In this document: positions 58,591 to 64,000 of the stretch, piece by piece | Position numbering within the stretch: the stretch's first letter is position 1 | How the letters are laid out: the number at the start of each line of letters is the position of its first letter | Source of the DNA: Anthonomus grandis grandis | Taxonomy: Eukaryota; Arthropoda; Insecta; Coleoptera; Curculionidae | Reading direction: 5' to 3' | Length of the DNA stretch: 64,000 bases | NCBI RefSeq assembly: GCF_022605725.1 | Contig: NC_065551.1 | Span: 34,038,001 to 34,102,000 of the forward strand | Made by a program: the position numbers and the translations under genes | Notes under the pieces: generated by a model | Seen by the model: the letters and a program-made list of their open reading frames with translations, nothing else | Databases searched by the model: none | Told to the model about the DNA's origin: nothing

Positions 58591-59949
58591 ATTGACCCTT
58601 AATTTTTAAATTATTTTCGTTAATTAATGACAAAATTATCTGTAATTAACTTTTGTTGACGTCAAAGAGTTCAATTGTAATTAATTAATTTTTTAAATTA
58701 GATGGTAGATTAATATAATAAGACCTCATTGAGCTAGTTTTACGAGCTTAATTAATTTCTTCTCAAATATTTTAAATTAATTATTAAAAAAAAAAATTTA
58801 TTAGTTTTAAGACACTCGGTCTTTTAATTTTTAATTAATAAATATATTAATTGATACTTTCCTATTTACTTACAATTTTTATTAATCATTGAAAAACTAT
58901 GTACAAAAAATTTTATTTAACCAAGGCGTTCAATATTTTACTTTTAAAAAAATAATTAATTAATATTTAGATATTTTTAATTAATTAATATTCAAATAAA
59001 GTGATAGTTATTTAAAGAGATTTCACTCATAGAGATATTTCCTTTTTAATTAAATATTTTAAAAATTATATGGAGTTATTTCTTTGTTATTGTCAAGGCG
59101 TTCTTTTATAAACAAATTAATAAATAAATGTTTTAATCATTAATTTTTTTAATTAAACAAAATATTTATATTGTTTTGTTAATTTCAAGGCGTTTCAATT
59201 ACTTTTAATTAAACATTTCCAGATAATTTTGATTAATTAATAAAATAAATCTTAAAAGCGTAACTTCAAAGATTTATCTCTTACTCCTGGGACCTTAATT
59301 AATTAATTATTTAATGATATTGGAGTTAGTTTCTTTTTAATTAATTATTAAAGAATTTCTAGTGACTTCTTGTGATTTTTAAAGCGTCCTGTCTTTCACT
59401 TTTAAGCTCTTAATTAATTAATATTTTAAACGAGGTCTCTTACTTCTGAGCACTTAATTATTTTAAATTAATTACTAAAATAATTATGTTTACTTAATTT
59501 ATTTCAAATGTCGAGTCTCGATTTTTCAGTTATTTAATTATTAATCTAATAAACAATTTTTTTTATTTATTAACATATAATTTTAATTAATTATTTTAAA
59601 AGAAACTATAGTTAATTTCTTTTTATTTATTTGATATTATTTTACTTTTTTTACTTAAAAACACTTAATAAATAAATATTTCAAATAAAGTGGCAGATTT
59701 ATCATTTTAAAATGCATTTCAGGCATCTTTAATTAATTAAATTTTAATAATAAAAGTATGCGCAATTACTTTGTTGTTGTTACTTTTAATTATTTAATTA
59801 ATTATTATTTTAAATAGGATGGTAGAGCTATAAAATTAAAATGGATTTCGTGCACTTTTAAAGTGTTGTTTAATAAATTCGAGAAATCCCTTATGTCTTA
59901 CTTTTAGGCACTTAATTAATTAGTTTTTATACTTTATAAATTAATTAAT

Positions 59950-60460
59950 TAAAAAATATCGATTATTAAATTAACTAGAGGATCGAGTGTCTTGACATTA
60001 CCAACAAAATAACTGGAAATATTTTTTAAATTAATTAATTAAGGACCAACCGATAGAGTACCTTTTTTTGTATATTAATTAATTAAGAGATTATAAATAA
60101 GAAAATTAAATTTTAATAAATAAATTGAAATAATTAGTTAAATAAAAAAATTACGCGCAGTTAATTTGTTGATAATTTCAAGACGCTCCTTATTTCAGTT
60201 AAAACTAACCAAAAAAAATTAACTAATATAATGAACTGAAATAACGAGCGTCTTGAAATTAACTGCGCATAATTTTTTATTTAACTAATAATTTCAATTT
60301 ATTTATTAAAATTTTATTTTCTTATTAATAATCCCTTAATTAATTAATATACAATAAAAAATTCAGGTAGCTTAAGAGTATTTTTTTTATTTTAAGGGAC
60401 TCTATCTATTGGTCCTAGGCACTTAATAAATTAATTTAATAATCAATATTTTCTAATTTC
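59950..60460. repeat. Long imperfect palindrome 1
   Basis: The centre is near 60217. gcgcagttaat followed by tttcaagacgctc-type sequence and ttatttcagtt on the left mirrors aactgaaataacgagcgtct and tgaaattaactgcgc on the right. Further out, ggaccaaccgatagagt (60044) mirrors actctatctattggtcc (60399), and atcgattattaaatta mirrors taatttaataatcaat. Small deletions make the arms unequal, 250-265 bp each. Confidence 0.85.
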
Positions 60461-60818
60461 TAATCACCTAATTAACTAATATTTTAATAATGCCAGTTAA
60501 TTTCAAGGTACTTTATCGACCGTTCCTATGCATTTAATTAATTTTTTTCTTAATGTCGAGGCGTTCGTTCAGTTATTTTTAACCACTTTAATTAATTATT
60601 AGATATTTTTAATTAATTAATACTACAATCAATTGGTAGCTTCCAGGAACTGTATGTCTTGCTCCTAAGTATTTATCAAATTATTTGCAAATAATTTTAA
60701 TTAATTAATAGAAAAATCTTCAATTAACTTTTTGCTAATTTCAAGGCATCCTATCTTTTAATTAATTAATTAGTTTTTATACTTCTTAAATTAATTAATT
60801 AAAAAATTATGTGCAGGT

Positions 60819-61470
60819 ATTGCATAACTGTCACTTTAAAATATTAATTAATTAAGTGATAAGAAATTAAAAAATATTGATTATTAAATTAACTAGAGGA
60901 TCGGGTGTCTTGACATTACCAACAAAATAACTGAAAATATTTTTTAAATTATTTAATTAGAAATATTTTTTAATTAATTTATTAAGGACCAGCCGATAGA
61001 GTAAAGCTACCTGAATTTTTTTTGTATATTAATTAATTAAGGGATTATAAATAAGAAAATAAAATTTTAATAAATAAATTGGAATTATTAGTTAAATAAA
61101 AAATTATGCGCAGTTAATTTCAAGACGCTCGTGATTTCAGTTATAACTAACTAAAAAAAATTAACTAATATAATTAACTGAAGTAACGAGCGTCTTGAAA
61201 TTAACTGCGCATTCTTTTTTATTTAACTAATAATTTCAATTTATTTATTAAAATTTAATTTTCTTTTTAATCCCTTAATTAATTAATATACAATAAAAAA
61301 TTCAGGTAGCTTTAGAGTATTTTTTTTTATTTTAAGGGACTCTATCCGTTGGTCCTAGGCACTTAATAAATTAATTTAAAAATATTTCTAATTAATTAAT
61401 TTAATAATCAATATTTTTTAATTCCTAATCACTTAATTAATTAATATTTTAAAGTGACAGTTATGCAATA
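60819..61470. repeat. Long imperfect palindrome 2
   Basis: This is related to palindrome 1 and more complete, with arms of about 300-325 bp around a spacer near 61145-61173. The outermost match is attgcataactgtcacttta (60819) against aaagtgacagttatgcaat (to 61469). The inner match is gcgcagttaatttcaagacg against cgtcttgaaattaactgcgc. Such a structure could extrude a cruciform or a hairpin in single strands. Confidence 0.88.
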
Positions 61471-61974
61471 AGTAACTCAAGCAATTTTCGTTTTAATTTC
61501 AAGGTACTTTATCGACTGTTCCTATGCATTTTATTTTTTTCTTAATGTCGAGGAGTTCGTTCAGTTATTTTTAAGCACTTTAATTAATTATTAGATATTT
61601 TTAATTAATTTATAAAAAAATCTTTAAGTAATTTTTTGTTAATTTCAAGGCATCCTATCTTTTACATTCAATAACTTAATTAATTAATATTTTAAATGTA
61701 ATAAGAACACATTTCAGGCAATTTTTTGTAAGTGTAATTTTTTAAAATTTGAAGATACTATCTCCTACTTCTGGGCACTTAATTTTTTTCAATTAATTAC
61801 TTAAATAATTATGTTTATTTAATTTAAGTCTCGATTTTAAATAGGAAGGTAGATTTTTGAAATTAAAATTGATTTGAAGCAGTTTTTAATTTTTTTTATT
61901 AATTTCGAGAATTCCCTTATGTCTTACTTTTAGGCACTTAATTAATTAGTTTTTATACTTTTTAAATTAATTAA

Positions 61975-62300
61975 TTAAAACACTATGCGCAGTTAATTTG
62001 TTGTTAATTTCAAGACGCTCGTTATTTCAGTTAAGTAATTAATAATTTCAATTTATTTATGAAAATTTATTAACATTAAATTTTTTTTATTTTAAGGTAT
62101 TCTATCGGTTGGTCCTAGGCACTTAATAAATTAATTTAAAAATATTTCTAATTAATTAATTTAAAAAATATTTGCAATTATTTTGTTGGTAATGTCAAGA
62201 CACTCGATCCTCTAGTTAATTAATTAATTTAATAATCAATATTTTTAAATTTTTAATCACTTATTTAATTAATATTTTAAAGTGACAGTTATGCAATAAG
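61975..62300. repeat. Collapsed third copy of the palindrome
   Basis: Part of the left arm (atgcgcagttaatttgttgt and cgctcgttatttcagtt, 61983-62035) is joined directly to part of the right arm (tcggttggtcctaggcactt at about 62107; then caagacactcgatcctctag and aaagtgacagttatgcaat at 62279-62297). The centre is deleted, as expected if a long palindrome was trimmed. Confidence 0.75.
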
Positions 62301-63050
62301 AAACTCAGGATATTTTCGCTCTAATTTCAAGGTAGTACTTTATCGACTATTCCTATGCACTTAATTAATTTTTTTCTTAATGTCGAGGCGTTTGTTCAGT
62401 TATTTTTAAGCACTTATACTTTATAAATTAATTATTAGATATTTCTAATTAATTAATAAAAAAATCTTCAGGTAATTTTTTGTTAATTTCAAGGTGTCCT
62501 ATCTTTTACTTTTAACAACTTAATTAATTAATATTTTAAATAGGGTGGTCGCTATGTAAAAGGAACGCACTTCAAGCAATCTTTTTTCAGTTTTTTTTCA
62601 ATTTCTCCTTGGTACTCTTAGGAACTTTTTTTTTCCAAATATTTTTAATTAATTAAAAAAAAATAAATGCAATTTATTCTAAAGTGTTCAATCTTTTACT
62701 TTTAAGCTCTTAATTAATTAATATTTTAAATAGAGTGCTAGCTTTATAAGAACACAGTTCAGGCAATCTTAGAGCCCTTTTCAAGGTGTTTTATTTCCTA
62801 GTTCTAGACACTTGATTAATTCCATTGTAAATATTATTAATTAACTAATGAAAAAAATATTTGCACTTAATTTGTTTTTTAATTTTAAATCTCTTGATCT
62901 TCTACTTTTAAACACTTAATTAATTAATTAATTAATATTTTAAATGATGTTGTGTATTTACGTGATAGGAACGCCATTAAGTAAGTCAGTTTAAGTATTT
63001 TATGACTTGCAACTACTCACTTAATGAATTGTTACTAACTTAATTAATTA

Positions 63051-63414
63051 ACCTTGACTTCTTAACCGGTAAAGAGGGCCTTTTAAATGTGTCGAACACG
63101 AGCAGTGCGACGAACAATAGAGATGCTAACTAAAAATGCCAAAAAAACAAGCACGCGTGCTTCTACCTGACGTTCGTTCCGCCATGTGATACGTAGGAAA
63201 AACGTGTTCGTGCACCTGTTCAAACAGACGAATCGAATTTAGTTACAGTCGATCGAAAAGAAAAAGAAAAAAAAATTGTGTCAGGATCAAGGCCGATACC
63301 GTAAACTCGACTCGATTTGTTTTTGATATTGAACAGTTGATTAATTAACATTAACAATGTGCTTTAGTGGTTGAAACAGCAACCAGAAATTTGGATCTGA
63401 AGGAATTACAGTAC
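63051..63414. other. Non-repetitive GC-richer island
   Basis: Complex sequence with many CpGs between the TTAATTAA tract and the terminal tandem repeat. It contains the perfect palindrome aagcacgcgtgctt at 63149-63162, with back-to-back CACGC/GCGTG cores of bHLH-PAS response elements. No frame is convincing. It may be regulatory. Confidence 0.4.
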
Positions 63415-64000
63415 TTAATTAGTCCAAAAAAATTAAAAAATTGTTACCGTCATTTTGGACTCCCTGTAAAAAAATCCTCATTGAGAAAATTAACTTGAAA
63501 TGTTATTTTTATAATAATATAAAGTTTTTTTAACAATTTGATGGATGTTTGAGCAATTTTCGACAATTTTTAAGAAAGCTATAGACATTTTTGTAATTAA
63601 GGTCCAAAAAAATTGAAAAAATGTTACCATCATCTTTGACTCTGTGTAGAAAAATTCCTGTTAAAAAAATTATCTAAAAATTTTATTATTTAATAAACTA
63701 AAGTTTTTTTAACAATTTGGTGGATGTTTGAGCAACTTTGGACAATTTTTGACTGAGTTATGGGCGTTTTTGTACTTAATGACCAAAAAAATTTAAAAAA
63801 ATGTTTACATCATCTTTGACTCCCTCTAAAAAATTTCTTATTAAAAAAATTAACTTTAAACATTGTTTTTGTATTGTTCTTGTATTAAAGTAAAGTTCTC
63901 TTTACAGTTTGGTAGAAGTTTGAGCAATTTTGAACCATTTTTCAGGGAGTTATGAGGGTTTTTGTACTTAAAGTCCAAAAAAATTTAAAAATTACTACCA
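63415..64000. repeat. Tandem repeat, about 180 bp, continuing past the window end
   Basis: The word gtccaaaaaaatt or a variant occurs at 63422, 63602, 63781 and 63973. Each is followed by a ttaccatcatctttgactc-like block, aaaattaactt, agttttttt-aacaatttg, gatgtttgagcaa and gttatg-g-gttttt. At least three units are present and divergence is moderate. Confidence 0.9.

Larger units (their letters stand above)
58591..63050. repeat. TTAATTAA-rich degenerate repeat tract
   Basis: The word ttaattaatta occurs dozens of times across 4.4 kb, typically every 50-150 bp. It is set in a loose module: a caaggcgttc or equivalent block, cttttacttttaag-c/a-actt, aattaattaatattttaaat, then a gggtggtagct-like block and ttcaggcaatct. 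Good examples start near 62500, 62690 and 62890, so an old irregular tandem repeat of about 190-200 bp is likely. It contains three related inverted-repeat structures, listed separately. No coding frame is possible here. Confidence 0.8.

Overview
The window is strongly AT-rich eukaryotic DNA with no intact protein-coding gene and no recognisable rRNA or tRNA. The transposon relics (an internally deleted Tc1-like element, a second IS630/mariner-superfamily element with long inverted repeats, and several Jockey/CR1-like non-LTR retrotransposon fragments), the tandem satellites and the splice-site style point to an insect. A beetle is my guess, but the sequence does not prove the order. It reads as intergenic or long-intron DNA that has been filled by satellites.

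Layout. 1-1.3 kb: an old 0.85-kb duplication. 2.5-3.05 kb: reverse-transcriptase relic. 3.05-6.7 kb: satellite A, alternating 160/171-bp units whose core is a perfect 16-bp inverted repeat. It is split at 4.65-5.27 kb by DNA holding one Rabin/Sec2-like coiled-coil exon. 7.7-9.3, 15.3-16.3, 19.6-20.3 and 26-27 kb: decayed CCTGGAA-type repeats. 12.9-14.3 kb: two copies of a dispersed element ending in a G-quadruplex motif, with an inverted copy at 27.1 kb. 14.5-15.3 kb: the Tc1-like element. 20.3-21.0 kb: a 180-bp tandem repeat. 25-29 kb: RT relics. 30.5-31.1 kb: a clean 171-bp tandem repeat. 33-34 kb: the mariner-superfamily element. 35.1-39.0 kb: satellite B (170 bp, about 22-23 units). 39.25-39.7 kb: a GC-richer island resembling a promoter, 5' UTR and first coding exon. 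40.6-45.8 kb: satellite C (171 bp, about 31 units, higher-order structure). 49.1-52.2 kb: a 3-kb non-LTR relic on the minus strand (ORF1, endonuclease, start of RT). 53.9-56.5 kb: satellite D (174 bp, about 15 units). 58.6-63.05 kb: a TTAATTAA-dominated tract with long imperfect palindromes. 63.4 kb to the end: another 180-bp tandem repeat.

The least expected feature is the satellite landscape. At least seven tandem families have monomers of about 160-180 bp, and several share a short core of the form TTCCAGGCRATCCAA or TTCCAGGCAGTTGAA. That core also occurs as solitary copies, including a near-perfect 20-bp hairpin at 22,769-22,812. This suggests a common origin or a shared constraint such as nucleosome phasing or protein binding. 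Between the arrays lie short GC-richer non-repetitive islands that look like conserved regulatory DNA. A few contain splice-delimited open frames, reported as candidates only.
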